64,000 nt of DNA, taken from assembly GCF_012931685.1 (NCBI RefSeq), contig NZ_JABANC010000003.1, positions 186,001 through 250,000 of the forward strand, written 5' to 3'. Of this stretch, positions 17,658 to 26,950 are shown one piece after another; the first letter of the stretch is position 1; each line of letters opens with the position of its first letter. The notes beneath the pieces are model-generated. The model was not told where the DNA came from. It was given only the letters and a program-made list of their open reading frames with translations, and did no database searches. The translations under genes and the position numbers were made by a program. The DNA is from Hanstruepera ponticola (GTDB taxonomy: Bacteria; Bacteroidota; Bacteroidia; Flavobacteriales; Flavobacteriaceae).

Positions 17658-17707
17658 AAAAAACAATTAAATAAAAGTTAAAATTTCTTTTTTAATAGTA
17701 TTACTAT

Positions 17708-17715
17708 TATATTTG
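17708..17715 (+). promoter_or_regulatory. Bacteroidota-type -7 element for the tetR-ABC-hlyD-tolC operon
   Basis: TATATTTG matches the TAnnTTTG -7 consensus of Bacteroidota sigma-70 promoters and ends 17 bp before the tetR ATG. The -33 region is T-rich without a clear TTG. The leader would be very short, as is common in this phylum. Confidence 0.5.
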
Positions 17716-17732
17716 CGGTAAATATTATTTTT

Positions 17733-18413
17733 ATGAAAAGTTTATTGTCAAACATTAAAATTGTTGTTCCAGATAAAATATTTATAAAAGATCCTGAAAC
17801 ATCAGATCTTGGCAAGCGTATAATAGAGCATAGTATTGAATTGATTGATGAGATTGGTTTTGATAATTTTACATTTAAAAAATTAGGTATTAAAATAAAA
17901 TCTAATGAAAGTTCCATATATCGCTATTTTGAAAGTAAGCACAAGCTACTACTCTATTTGTCTTCTTGGTATTGGGCATGGATAGAGTATCAATTGGTGT
18001 TTGAAACGCATAATATTTCAGATACAGTTAACAGATTAGAAAAAGCAATTGAAGTGGTGACAAGACCCGTAGTAGAAGATTCTAATTATACGCATGTTAA
18101 TGAGATTGTATTGCATAGAATTATTGTAAATGAAAATTCAAAATCATTTTTAACCAAGGAAGTCGATTTAGAAAACAAAGACGGTTATTTTATTGTATAT
18201 AAACGTATCATTGGTAGGTTAAATGATATGATTCTAGCTGTTAATACAGATTACGCCTATTCATTAAGTCTGGCGAGCACAATTACAGAAGGATCTTTAC
18301 ATCAGCATTTTTTGAATGATCATTTTAAATCGTTAACCAATTGTAATGATCAAAAAACACCAACATCGTTCTTTAAAAGACTTGCTATTGACGCCATAAC
18401 CAAAAAATTATGA
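17733..18413 (+). CDS. TetR/AcrR family transcriptional regulator
   Basis: A 226-residue protein. The N-terminal HTH is recognisable (RIIEHSIELIDEIGFDNFT, then SSIYRYFESKHKLL, about residues 28-75); the rest is the helical ligand-binding and dimerisation domain. Its stop overlaps the ABC gene start by four bases (ATGA), so it is translated with the ABC/HlyD/TolC exporter and probably represses that operon in response to an exported compound. The ligand is unknown. The gene is divergent from arsR, with 137 bp between the two chosen starts. Confidence 0.88.
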   Translation: MKSLLSNIKIVVPDKIFIKDPETSDLGKRIIEHSIELIDEIGFDNFTFKKLGIKIKSNESSIYRYFESKHKLLLYLSSWYWAWIEYQLVFETHNISDTVNRLEKAIEVVTRPVVEDSNYTHVNEIVLHRIIVNENSKSFLTKEVDLENKDGYFIVYKRIIGRLNDMILAVNTDYAYSLSLASTITEGSLHQHFLNDHFKSLTNCNDQKTPTSFFKRLAIDAITKKL

Positions 18414-20077
18414 ATAAAGAAAATTTAACTCCTTGGAATCGTTTTATAGGCTTATTACAGCTTGAAAAAAGAGATATTTTCCAAATATTTTATTATGCCA
18501 TTTTTTCAGGAATTGTAGCCTTATCTCTACCTTTAGGTATTCAAGCTATCATTAACCTTATTCAAGGTGCACAACTATCAACTTCTTGGATTGTTTTAGT
18601 TATACTAGTAACTGTTGGCGTGATGTTTTCAGGTGCTTTACAAGTGATGCAACTGCGTATAATTGAAACTATGCAACAACGTATTTTTACACGGGCTTCA
18701 TTTGAATTTAGTTACCGTTTTCCAAAAATCAGAATGAGTGAACTACGTAATTATTATCCACCAGAGTTGGCTAACAGATTCTTTGATACACTTACAATTC
18801 AAAAAGGACTCTCAAAAATACTAATTGATGTACCTTCGGCTCTTTTACAAATAATTTTTTCACTAATTCTATTATCCTTTTATCATCCATTCTTTATTGT
18901 GTTTGGAATGTTTTTATTATTGTTGGTTTACATCGTATTCAAATTCACAGCTAAAAAAGGACTTGAAACTAGTTTGGAAGAATCTAAACACAAATATATG
19001 GTAGCTCACTGGATTCAAGAAGTTGCCAGAACCATCGTGAGTTTTAAGTTATCGGGCAACACCAGTTTGGCTGTTTCAAAAAACGATGCTTATGTATCAG
19101 ACTATTTAAAAGCAAGAGAAAGTCATTTCAGAATATTGATTATTCAATTTATTCAAATGATAAGTTTTAAAGTTGTTGTAACAGCAGGTCTATTACTAAT
19201 TGGTGGCGCACTAGTACTGAATCAAGAAATGAATATTGGTCAGTTTGTAGCAGCTGAAATTATTATTCTATTGGTCATTGGATCAGTTGAAAAACTTATT
19301 CTTGGCCTTGAATCGTTTTATGATATTTTAACGTCAATTGAAAAATTAGGGCAAGTGGTTGACAAAAAATTAGAGTCTCAAGAAGGAGAAAAACCTAACT
19401 ATAGTGACCTTCTTGAAATTGAACTTAATGATGTTATATATAGTGTTGAAAACAGAGAGAAAGCTATTTTAAACAATATCAATTTACATATTTTTCCAAA
19501 AAGCAGAATTTTAGTTCGAGGTGAAAGTAGTTCAGGTAAATCGAGTTTGTTACGACTTATATCAGGAATAATAAAACCAACCAAAGGTCAGGTGATTGTT
19601 AATAAACATTCTTTAAAAAGTATCAATTTAAATCATTACAGATCACATCTTGGCATGTCACTTTCAGAGGAAACACCATTCATTGGAACCATTAGGGAAA
19701 ATATTACATTTGGTAACCCTAACATTTCTGATGAAGCTATTTATTGGGCTCTAGAGAATGTTGGTCTGTCAGATTTCATAAAAGATCAAGATGATGGATT
19801 ACAAACTATTTTACACCCAGAAGGTAGGCAAATGTCATATACTACTTCAAAGAAAATAATATTGGCAAGAGCCATTGTAAACAAGCCTAAAGTATTGATT
19901 CTTGAAGACCCTTTGGATCAATTCAGTGCTCAAGAAACAACTAAAATCATAGCATTTTTAACCAATAAAAATCAACCATGGTCATTAATAGTGGTTAGTA
20001 GAAATACAGAATGGGAAACTGTTTGTGATCAAATTATTGAGTTAGAAAACGGAAACATTAAAAGCAATACCAAATAG
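18410..20077 (+). CDS. ABC exporter (fused membrane and nucleotide-binding domain) with degenerate NBD
   Basis: A 555-residue half-transporter: type I exporter membrane domain with about six helices (residues 20-310), then a nucleotide-binding domain (about 330-555). There is no N-terminal C39 peptidase domain. Walker A is intact (GESSSGKS, about 370), but other motifs deviate: the Q-loop region reads SLSEETPF, the signature is MSYTTSKK instead of LSGGQ, Walker B ends LILEDP with the usual DE order reversed, and the H-switch is VVSRN with no His. ATP hydrolysis may therefore be impaired or use alternative residues. It is followed by HlyD and TolC partners, so a tripartite exporter is implied; the substrate is unknown. 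Confidence 0.9.
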   Translation: MNKENLTPWNRFIGLLQLEKRDIFQIFYYAIFSGIVALSLPLGIQAIINLIQGAQLSTSWIVLVILVTVGVMFSGALQVMQLRIIETMQQRIFTRASFEFSYRFPKIRMSELRNYYPPELANRFFDTLTIQKGLSKILIDVPSALLQIIFSLILLSFYHPFFIVFGMFLLLLVYIVFKFTAKKGLETSLEESKHKYMVAHWIQEVARTIVSFKLSGNTSLAVSKNDAYVSDYLKARESHFRILIIQFIQMISFKVVVTAGLLLIGGALVLNQEMNIGQFVAAEIIILLVIGSVEKLILGLESFYDILTSIEKLGQVVDKKLESQEGEKPNYSDLLEIELNDVIYSVENREKAILNNINLHIFPKSRILVRGESSSGKSSLLRLISGIIKPTKGQVIVNKHSLKSINLNHYRSHLGMSLSEETPFIGTIRENITFGNPNISDEAIYWALENVGLSDFIKDQDDGLQTILHPEGRQMSYTTSKKIILARAIVNKPKVLILEDPLDQFSAQETTKIIAFLTNKNQPWSLIVVSRNTEWETVCDQIIELENGNIKSNTK

Positions 20078-20079
20078 AT

Positions 20080-21432
20080 ATGTTAAACATTTCAAATAAC
20101 GAATTGCATAAAAAAATACCATTGTCAAATTTCAATTCTGGTAAAATGGTATTTGAAAAGGAATATTACAAGGTGATTAATAAATTTTTGTTGGTCTTTG
20201 CTATCATTGTATTAATAATATTGTTTTTACCGTGGACACAAAATATAACTGGTCAAGGTCAAGTAACAACCTTAAAGCTTAATCAAAGACCACAAACCAT
20301 TCAATCTCAAATCCCTGGTCGTATTGAGGAATGGTTTGTTCAAGAAGGTGACTTTGTAAATAAAGGAGATACTATTTTAAGAATTTCAGAAGTAAAAAGT
20401 GAGTATTTTGATGAGCGTTTAGTTGAAAGAACTAGTGAGCAGATTAACGCCAAATCATCATCGGTTACTGCTTATGATGGTAAAGTTGAAGCGCTTAACA
20501 ATCAAATTGTGGCTTTACAGCAAGAACGACAACTCAAGCTTAAACAGGCTGAAAACAAACTACTGCAATCCAAGCTAAAAGTTAAGAGTGATAGTATAGA
20601 TTTTGAGGCTTCAAAAACCAATATGGATATAGCAGAGCGTCAATATAATCGTACGGTAACATTGCAAGAAGAGGGGCTAAAAGCTGTTAAAGATGTAGAA
20701 GAAAAACGTTTGAAACTACAAGAAAATCAAGCGAAATTAGTGTCGCAAGAAAACAAATTATTGGCAAGTATAAATGAAGTTATTAATGCTGAAGTTGAAA
20801 TTGGCCGAATTCGTGCAGAATATGCTGATAAGATATCGAAAGCTCAAAGTGATATGTTTACAGCCAAGTCTAACCAATTTGATGCTAAAGCACAAGTAAC
20901 AAAACTTGAAAATGATCGTACTAATTATCAAAAACGAAATGATTTACTTTATGTAACAGCTCCTCAAAACGGCTATATAAACAAAGCCTTGCGTGGTGGT
21001 ATTGGTGTGACGTTTAAAGAAGGCGAAGAAATTGTAGGAATTATGCCTTCACAATTTGAATTGGCAGTTGAAACTTATGTCAGACCAATTGATTTACCGT
21101 TATTACATATTGGTGAAAAAGTACGTGTACAATTCGATGGCTGGCCAGCTATCGTTTTCAGTGGTTGGCCAAATGTATCTTACGGAACTTATGGTGCTAA
21201 AGTTGTAGCAATTGAAAATTTTATTAGTGATAATGGTCGTTATCGCGTTTTATTAGCTCCAGATGAAACTGATTACGAATGGCCTAAAGCCATACGCGTT
21301 GGTTCAGGAGCGCGCACAATAGCATTACTTAATGATGTACCTATTTGGTATGAAGTATGGCGACAGTTAAATAGTTTTCCTCCAGACTATTACACGCCAG
21401 AAATTAGTGAAGCTAAAGATAAAAAGAAATAA
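20080..21432 (+). CDS. HlyD-family periplasmic adaptor
   Basis: A 450-residue membrane-fusion protein: short cytoplasmic N-terminus, one membrane helix (FLLVFAIIVLIILFLPW, about residues 34-50), a biotinyl-lipoyl half motif (IPGRIEEWFVQEGDFVNKGD), a long coiled-coil hairpin (about 120-280), the second lipoyl half (TAPQNGYINKAL) and beta-barrel domains. It bridges the inner-membrane ABC protein and the TolC-like channel. Only two bases separate it from the ABC gene. The C-terminal part (PIWYEVWRQLNSFPPDYY) is typical of the HlyD proteins of this Bacteroidota operon type. Confidence 0.9.
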   Translation: MLNISNNELHKKIPLSNFNSGKMVFEKEYYKVINKFLLVFAIIVLIILFLPWTQNITGQGQVTTLKLNQRPQTIQSQIPGRIEEWFVQEGDFVNKGDTILRISEVKSEYFDERLVERTSEQINAKSSSVTAYDGKVEALNNQIVALQQERQLKLKQAENKLLQSKLKVKSDSIDFEASKTNMDIAERQYNRTVTLQEEGLKAVKDVEEKRLKLQENQAKLVSQENKLLASINEVINAEVEIGRIRAEYADKISKAQSDMFTAKSNQFDAKAQVTKLENDRTNYQKRNDLLYVTAPQNGYINKALRGGIGVTFKEGEEIVGIMPSQFELAVETYVRPIDLPLLHIGEKVRVQFDGWPAIVFSGWPNVSYGTYGAKVVAIENFISDNGRYRVLLAPDETDYEWPKAIRVGSGARTIALLNDVPIWYEVWRQLNSFPPDYYTPEISEAKDKKK

Positions 21433-21436
21433 AACC

Positions 21437-22834
21437 ATGAAACAATTTGTATTAGGTGTTTTCCTAAGCTTTAGTTTAAATGTATCCGCTCAACAATTGA
21501 TAGATACAACGATGACCTTGTCTGAATATTTGGGTTATGTAAAAGCATTTCATCCCATTGTTAAACAAGCCAATCTAATAGTGAATGAAAGTGAATTAAA
21601 GCTTTTAAAATCTCGTGGAGCATTTGATCCTAAAATAGAAGTGGATTATGATCGTAAGAAATTTGAAAATACTGAATATTACGACAAATTAAATGCCACC
21701 TTCAAAATACCAACTTGGTATGGATTAGAGTTTAAAGGGAATTTTGAAGAAAATGAAGGTGTGTATTTAAATCCTGAAGCAACCGTTCCAAATGATGGTT
21801 TGTATAGTGTTGGGGTTTCTATCGATATAGCCAGGGGATTAATCATGAATGAGCGTATGTCTATGCTTAAGCAAGCAAAATTGTTTGTACAACAAGCAGA
21901 AATGGACAGACAACTTTTGGTAAATGATATTTTATTCGAGGCATCTGTAGCTTACTTTAACTGGCTCAAAGCTTACAATGAAAAAAAGGTTTATGAGTCT
22001 TTTGTTGAAAATGCCAGTTTACGCTTTAATGGTGTGAAAAAGAGTTACGAGGTTGGTGAACGAGCTGCCATTGATACAACCGAAGCCAGAATTGCATTAT
22101 ATGATAGACGACTAAACCTTGAAAAAGCACGTATTAATTATGTGAAAGCTACTTTGGACCTATCAAATTATTTATGGTTGGAAAATAACGTGCCAATTGA
22201 GTTACAAGATAATATTGTACCAAATACAAACACCATATTAGAAATTGATTCCGTTTTAAGTACATCGGAATTTGATTTGGCTAGTTTTGATATTAATACC
22301 CATCCAAAAATGCTATCATTGGATTACAAATATGAAGGGCTAGATATTCAAAGAAGGTTAACAGCTAATAATTTATTGCCAACTATTAATTTGGAATATA
22401 ATTTTTTATCCGACACTCCTGAAGCTATTAATTCATTTAACACATCCAACTACAAAAGTGGCGTTAACATAAGTTTGCCATTATTTTTAAGAAAAGAGCG
22501 CGCAGATTTAAAACTGGCCAAGCTAAAAATGCAAGACACCGAGTTTGAAATTGAAGCGACAAAAGTTACTTTAAAAAATAAAATTTCAGCAATAGATCAG
22601 GAATTAGATTCCTATGTAGTTCAAAACGATTACAATGCAAATATTGTAACTGATTATGAAAAACTATTATCAGCTGAAGAACGTAAATTCTTTTTGGGTG
22701 AAAGCTCTATATTTCTGGTTAACAGCCGAGAATCAAAATTAATTGATGCTAAACTAAAGGCTATTAATTTGGAGTACAAATTCTTTGAAACGAAAGCCAA
22801 ATTATTCAATGTGTTATCTACCTTACCCTTTTAA
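21437..22834 (+). CDS. TolC-family outer membrane efflux protein
   Basis: From the ATG at 21437 the protein starts with a signal peptide (MKQFVLGVFLSFSLNVSAQQ) and has 465 residues. The body is helical with repeated TolC/OEP features: LSEYLGYVKAFHPIVKQANL, a long SYEVGERAAIDTTEAR segment typical of the family, and SGVNISLPLFLRKERADLKLAK. It forms the outer-membrane channel of the ABC/HlyD exporter. The frame is open ten codons further upstream, but those codons overlap the hlyD 3' end and precede the signal peptide. It is the last gene of the operon; no strong terminator is visible before topB. Confidence 0.9.
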   Translation: MKQFVLGVFLSFSLNVSAQQLIDTTMTLSEYLGYVKAFHPIVKQANLIVNESELKLLKSRGAFDPKIEVDYDRKKFENTEYYDKLNATFKIPTWYGLEFKGNFEENEGVYLNPEATVPNDGLYSVGVSIDIARGLIMNERMSMLKQAKLFVQQAEMDRQLLVNDILFEASVAYFNWLKAYNEKKVYESFVENASLRFNGVKKSYEVGERAAIDTTEARIALYDRRLNLEKARINYVKATLDLSNYLWLENNVPIELQDNIVPNTNTILEIDSVLSTSEFDLASFDINTHPKMLSLDYKYEGLDIQRRLTANNLLPTINLEYNFLSDTPEAINSFNTSNYKSGVNISLPLFLRKERADLKLAKLKMQDTEFEIEATKVTLKNKISAIDQELDSYVVQNDYNANIVTDYEKLLSAEERKFFLGESSIFLVNSRESKLIDAKLKAINLEYKFFETKAKLFNVLSTLPF

Positions 22835-22847
22835 AAAAGTGTAATTA

Positions 22848-22882
22848 TTGCATGCCATATTTTAATAAAAACTAGTATTTTG
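22848..22882 (+). promoter_or_regulatory. Possible topB promoter
   Basis: A TTG (22848-22850) and a near-consensus -7 (GTATTTTG, 22875-22882) are 24 bp apart, and the -7 lies 25 bp before the topB ATG. The match to TTG / TAnnTTTG is imperfect. Confidence 0.3.
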
Positions 22883-22907
22883 CAGCATTCAGATTTGAAC
22901 CTTTTTA

Positions 22908-25196
22908 ATGAAAGTTTGTATTGCAGAAAAGCCTAGTGTCGCTAGAGAAATTGCCACAGTATTGGGAGCTAAAACCAAACGTGATGGTTATTTTGAAGGC
23001 AATGGCTATGCCGTAACTTACACGTTTGGTCATTTATGTACGCTTAAAGAACCTAATGATTATAAACCACATTGGAAACGCTGGGATTTAAATAACCTAC
23101 CCATGTTACCCGAAAAATTTGAAACGAAAGTCACAGGTGACTCTGGTATTAAAAAGCAATTTAATATTGTAAAATCACTATTCGAAAAAGCTGATGTAGT
23201 AATAAACTGTGGTGATGCTGGTCAAGAAGGTGAACTTATTCAGCGTTGGGTGTTAAACAAAGCTAATTATAAAGGCAAAGTGCAACGACTTTGGATATCG
23301 TCGTTAACAACTGAAGCTATAAAAGAAGGTTTTGACAACCTTAAACCTTCTGAAGACTACAACAACTTGTACTATGCCGGATTTTCACGTGCTATTGGCG
23401 ATTGGCTTTTGGGTATGAACGCAACACGCTTATACACGTTAAAACATGGTGGCTACAAGCAAGTTTTATCTATTGGCCGTGTACAAACACCTACGTTAGC
23501 TATGGTTGTAAATCGGTTTAAAGAAATTGAAAATTTTAAGCCACAACCCTATTGGGAATTACAAACCTTATATCGTGATACGTTGTTTTCCTATGAAGAA
23601 GGACGTTTTACAAACATGGAAGATGGTGAAGTTTTAGCTAACAAAGTCAAAGATGATGATTTTGAAATCTTATCAATAACCAAAAAGAAAGGTAAGGAAT
23701 ATGCTCCAAAATTATTCGATTTAACAGGATTACAAGTCTATTGTAATACGAAGTTTGGTTTTTCAGCTGATGAAACTTTAAAAATTGTTCAACGTTTATA
23801 TGAGATGAAAGTCGTTACCTATCCTAGAGTTGACACGACTTTTCTTCCTAATGATGTTTACCCAAAAGTATCTGGAATATTACAAAAACTTACAGATTAC
23901 AAAGAGCTCACACAGCCACTGCTAGGAAAAAAGATAAAAAAATCATCAAAAGTTTTTAATGATAAAAAAGTTACCGATCATCATGCTATTATTCCAACTG
24001 GTATGCAAACCAGTTTGCAATATAATCAGCAACAGGTTTATGATATCATAGTTAAACGATTTATCGCAGTGTTTTATGAAGACTGTTCTGTAGCAAATAC
24101 AACAGTAATAGGAAAAGCGGCTGACGTTAATTTTAAAACAACTGGTAAAGAAATCCTAAAAAAAGGTTGGCGCATTGTTTTTGAATCTGAAAATTCGCCT
24201 AAAAAAGAAACCGTATTGCTACCTGCTTTTAGCAAAGGAGAAAAAGGACCTCATGAACCCTCTTTTTTGGGAAAACAAACCAAACCTCCCAATCAATTTA
24301 CTGAAGCCTCACTCCTACGCGCTATGGAAACTGCAGGAAAACAAGTTGATGATGACGAGTTACGCGATTTAATGAAAGAGAATGGAATTGGTAGACCATC
24401 TACACGAGCCAACATTATTGAAACGCTCTTTAGAAGAAAATACATAAAGCGTAATAAAAAACAAATATTACCAACAGTAACAGGTATTCAGCTGATTGAT
24501 ACTATTCAAAATGATCTTTTAAAATCTGCTGAATTAACAGGTACTTGGGAAAAGCAATTAAAGGATATTGAAAAAGGAACCTTTAGTGCCAGTGATTTTA
24601 TTAAAAACATGAAGCAAATGGTTGATGATTTGGTTTATGAAGTGCGTAGTGAAACCAAACGTGCAAATATTACCCATATTAATAACAAGACAAATAAAAC
24701 AGTATCCAAATCAGCAAAAAAAACTTCCAAGAAATTAGTTAATCGTACTTGTCCAAAATGTAATCAAGGAAAGATTTTGAAAGGAAAATCAGCTTACGGT
24801 TGTTCATCATATAAAGATGGCTGCAAGTTTTTACTCCCTTTTAAATATAAAGACAAGCGCATATCAGAAAAACAATTTATTAGGTTATTAGATAAAGGCT
24901 CTACTGTTAATTTAAAGGGATTTAAAACTGATTCCGGAACGACAGAAGGTTTATTAAGGTTTGATGATAACTTCAATTTAAAATTAGAACCTAAACATAA
25001 TAAACCGTCAATTCCTGATAAAATAGTATGTCCAAAATGTAAATCTGGGACTTTACTTAAAGGGAAAACAGCCTATGGCTGCTCTGAATATAAATCTGGT
25101 TGTGATTTTATTTTTTCTTTTGATGCTATCAAAAAAAAGGCAACTGGTAAAAAACTTACTAAAGAGTTGGTTTATAAAATTATAACTACAAACTAG
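22908..25196 (+). CDS. topB: DNA topoisomerase III (type IA)
   Basis: A 762-residue type IA topoisomerase. The TOPRIM domain begins MKVCIAEKPSVAREIA with CGDAGQEGELI as the acidic metal site. The active-site Tyr is in VVTYPRVDTTFL (about residue 304), and LSIGRVQTPTLAM and GIGRPSTRANIIE are family motifs. Two C-terminal zinc-ribbon-like modules (CPKC...GCSSYKDGC at about 614-645 and CPKC...GCSEYKSGC at about 707-740) assist DNA binding. It resolves single-stranded or precatenated DNA in replication and recombination. Its TAG stop overlaps the convergent cold-shock gene's stop within the palindrome CTAG. Confidence 0.95.
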   Translation: MKVCIAEKPSVAREIATVLGAKTKRDGYFEGNGYAVTYTFGHLCTLKEPNDYKPHWKRWDLNNLPMLPEKFETKVTGDSGIKKQFNIVKSLFEKADVVINCGDAGQEGELIQRWVLNKANYKGKVQRLWISSLTTEAIKEGFDNLKPSEDYNNLYYAGFSRAIGDWLLGMNATRLYTLKHGGYKQVLSIGRVQTPTLAMVVNRFKEIENFKPQPYWELQTLYRDTLFSYEEGRFTNMEDGEVLANKVKDDDFEILSITKKKGKEYAPKLFDLTGLQVYCNTKFGFSADETLKIVQRLYEMKVVTYPRVDTTFLPNDVYPKVSGILQKLTDYKELTQPLLGKKIKKSSKVFNDKKVTDHHAIIPTGMQTSLQYNQQQVYDIIVKRFIAVFYEDCSVANTTVIGKAADVNFKTTGKEILKKGWRIVFESENSPKKETVLLPAFSKGEKGPHEPSFLGKQTKPPNQFTEASLLRAMETAGKQVDDDELRDLMKENGIGRPSTRANIIETLFRRKYIKRNKKQILPTVTGIQLIDTIQNDLLKSAELTGTWEKQLKDIEKGTFSASDFIKNMKQMVDDLVYEVRSETKRANITHINNKTNKTVSKSAKKTSKKLVNRTCPKCNQGKILKGKSAYGCSSYKDGCKFLLPFKYKDKRISEKQFIRLLDKGSTVNLKGFKTDSGTTEGLLRFDDNFNLKLEPKHNKPSIPDKIVCPKCKSGTLLKGKTAYGCSEYKSGCDFIFSFDAIKKKATGKKLTKELVYKIITTN

Positions 25197-25651
25197 ATTA
25201 GTGTTACTTTAACAGCATTCAAACCCTTCATGCCTTTCTCAAGTTCAAAAGACACCTTATCGTTTTCGGCAATTTCATCTATCAAACCACTTACGTGACA
25301 AAAATATTTTTCTGAATTTTCAGAATCAATGATAAATCCAAAACCCTTTGAATTATCAAAAAATGAAACTTTGCCTTTTCTAACTGGATCTATTTCTTCA
25401 ATATCGCTATCATCACGTTTTGGGATACTGACTTCTATACTTTCGGCATCAACTTTTACTTTCATTGAAGGATCTGGTGGTGTATCAGTTAAATTGCCAT
25501 TATAGTCAACATAAGCAAATTGAATACCATCACTTTCTCCAGTTTCTTTTTCAAGCTTTCTAGCTTCCATTTTTTTACGTTTATCTTCACGCTTTTTTAA
25601 ACGTTTTTTTTCTCTTTCATTTTTGTTAAAAGTCTGCTGTGATTTAGCCAT
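25193..25651 (-). CDS. Cold-shock-domain protein with basic N-terminal extension
   Basis: A 152-residue protein. Residues 1-40 are extremely rich in Lys, Arg and Glu (KKREDKRKKMEARK); the C-terminal ~65 residues are a cold-shock domain (GKVSFFDNSKGFGFI, then EKYFCHVSGL). The combination suggests an RNA-binding chaperone with an electrostatic or coiled extension. It sits upstream of a convergent topoisomerase and next to a DEAD-box helicase on the same strand (90 bp apart); cold-shock proteins and DEAD-box helicases often cooperate in RNA unwinding at low temperature, which is an inference here. Confidence 0.88.
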   Translation of the reverse strand: MAKSQQTFNKNEREKKRLKKREDKRKKMEARKLEKETGESDGIQFAYVDYNGNLTDTPPDPSMKVKVDAESIEVSIPKRDDSDIEEIDPVRKGKVSFFDNSKGFGFIIDSENSEKYFCHVSGLIDEIAENDKVSFELEKGMKGLNAVKVTLI

Positions 25652-25740
25652 TTATTGTATAAGTTGTTTTTATTTATTGAAGAAACTTAAGTGTTTCTAT
25701 CATTTGTTCAAAATACGAGAATAATTAGTCCTATAAAAAT

Positions 25741-26859
25741 TTAAACCGATAATTCTTTAAACTGGATACCTAATGCTTTTTGAATTTCATGAACACGTTG
25801 TAGCTCATTAGGTAAAATTAATGCAATTGAACGACCCGTTTTACCAGCTCTGGCGGTACGTCCACTTCTATGTGTGTAATATTCTAATTGTTCTGGCAAT
25901 TGATGGTGGATTACAAAAGCTAGATTATTGACATCGATACCTCGAGCAGAAACATCTGTAGAAACCAATACTTTTAACGATTCGTTTTTAAAGGCTCGCA
26001 TAACTTTGTCACGTTCTTTTTGTTGCATATCACCTTCTAAAACATCTACTGCAAAACCTTCATCACGCAATATTTGAGTCAAGTTCTTGGCACCTGCTTT
26101 GGTTCTACAAAAAATAATGCCACGTTGCTCATTAAAATGATCCAACACGCCAGTTAATACATTCTTCTTTTCTTTTAAGCTTGTTGTTATAAATTGATGT
26201 GTAATATTGGCATTCACCAAACTATTTTTATTGACTTCAATTTTAACAGCTTTTGGTGACATATAGGTTTTTACAATACGCTGAATTTCTTCAGGCATAG
26301 TTGCCGAAAACAACCATGTAAACCGTTTACCGGTTGTATATTTTAATATTTTATTTAAATCTTGTTTGAAGCCCATGCTTAACATCTCATCAGCTTCATC
26401 TAGCACCAAAGTTTTAATGTTTTTTATATCAATTTCGCCTCGTTCAATAAAATCTAGCAATCTGCCAGGTGTTGCTACGACAATGTGCGTTGTACGTTGG
26501 AGCCTTTTAATTTGTTTGTCGATTTTTTCGCCACCATAAACACCTTCAGCAAATATTTTTGAATCACAATATTTCGTGAATTTAAATAACTGCTTTTGTA
26601 TCTGCTGAACTAACTCTCTTGTTGGTGCCAAAATCAACGCTTGTATTTCTGAATTATCAGGATTAATTTGATGCAATACTGGTAAACCATAAGCAGCTGT
26701 TTTTCCAGTACCAGTTTGAGCCAAACCAATAAAGTCGGTTTCATTTTCTAATAAAACTGGAATTGTTTCCTTTTGTATTTCAGTTGGTGTTTTAATATTA
26801 AGCTCTTTTAACGCTTTAATAAACTCTTTTCTAACACCTAAATCTGCGAATGAACTCAT
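25741..26859 (-). CDS. DEAD-box ATP-dependent RNA helicase
   Basis: A 372-residue protein containing only the two RecA-like domains. Visible motifs: Q-motif region (FADLGV...TPTEIQ), Walker A AQTGTGKT (47-54), PTRELVQQI, TPGRLLDF, DEADEML, SAT, and HRSGRTARAG near 325. It lacks the long basic C-terminal tail of RhlE/DeaD proteins, so it is a minimal core helicase. Expected roles are ribosome assembly or mRNA decay in the cytoplasm. It is divergent from rlmF, an rRNA methyltransferase, and precedes the cold-shock-domain gene. Confidence 0.94.
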   Translation of the reverse strand: MSSFADLGVRKEFIKALKELNIKTPTEIQKETIPVLLENETDFIGLAQTGTGKTAAYGLPVLHQINPDNSEIQALILAPTRELVQQIQKQLFKFTKYCDSKIFAEGVYGGEKIDKQIKRLQRTTHIVVATPGRLLDFIERGEIDIKNIKTLVLDEADEMLSMGFKQDLNKILKYTTGKRFTWLFSATMPEEIQRIVKTYMSPKAVKIEVNKNSLVNANITHQFITTSLKEKKNVLTGVLDHFNEQRGIIFCRTKAGAKNLTQILRDEGFAVDVLEGDMQQKERDKVMRAFKNESLKVLVSTDVSARGIDVNNLAFVIHHQLPEQLEYYTHRSGRTARAGKTGRSIALILPNELQRVHEIQKALGIQFKELSV

Positions 26860-26901
26860 AATCTAAAAATTGAAATGCAAAGGTATAGTTATTATTAAGC
26901 A

Positions 26902-26929
26902 TTGCTCTATGGTATTTCAATTATATTTG
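26902..26929 (+). promoter_or_regulatory. rlmF promoter (TTG-N17-TATATTTG)
   Basis: TTG at 26902-26904, a 17-bp spacer and a perfect -7 TATATTTG at 26922-26929 match the Bacteroidota housekeeping promoter. Transcription would begin near 26936, which supports translation from the ATG at 26951 rather than the longer frame from 26870. Confidence 0.65.
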
Positions 26930-26950
26930 CTTTATACTAGTGAAATTAGC

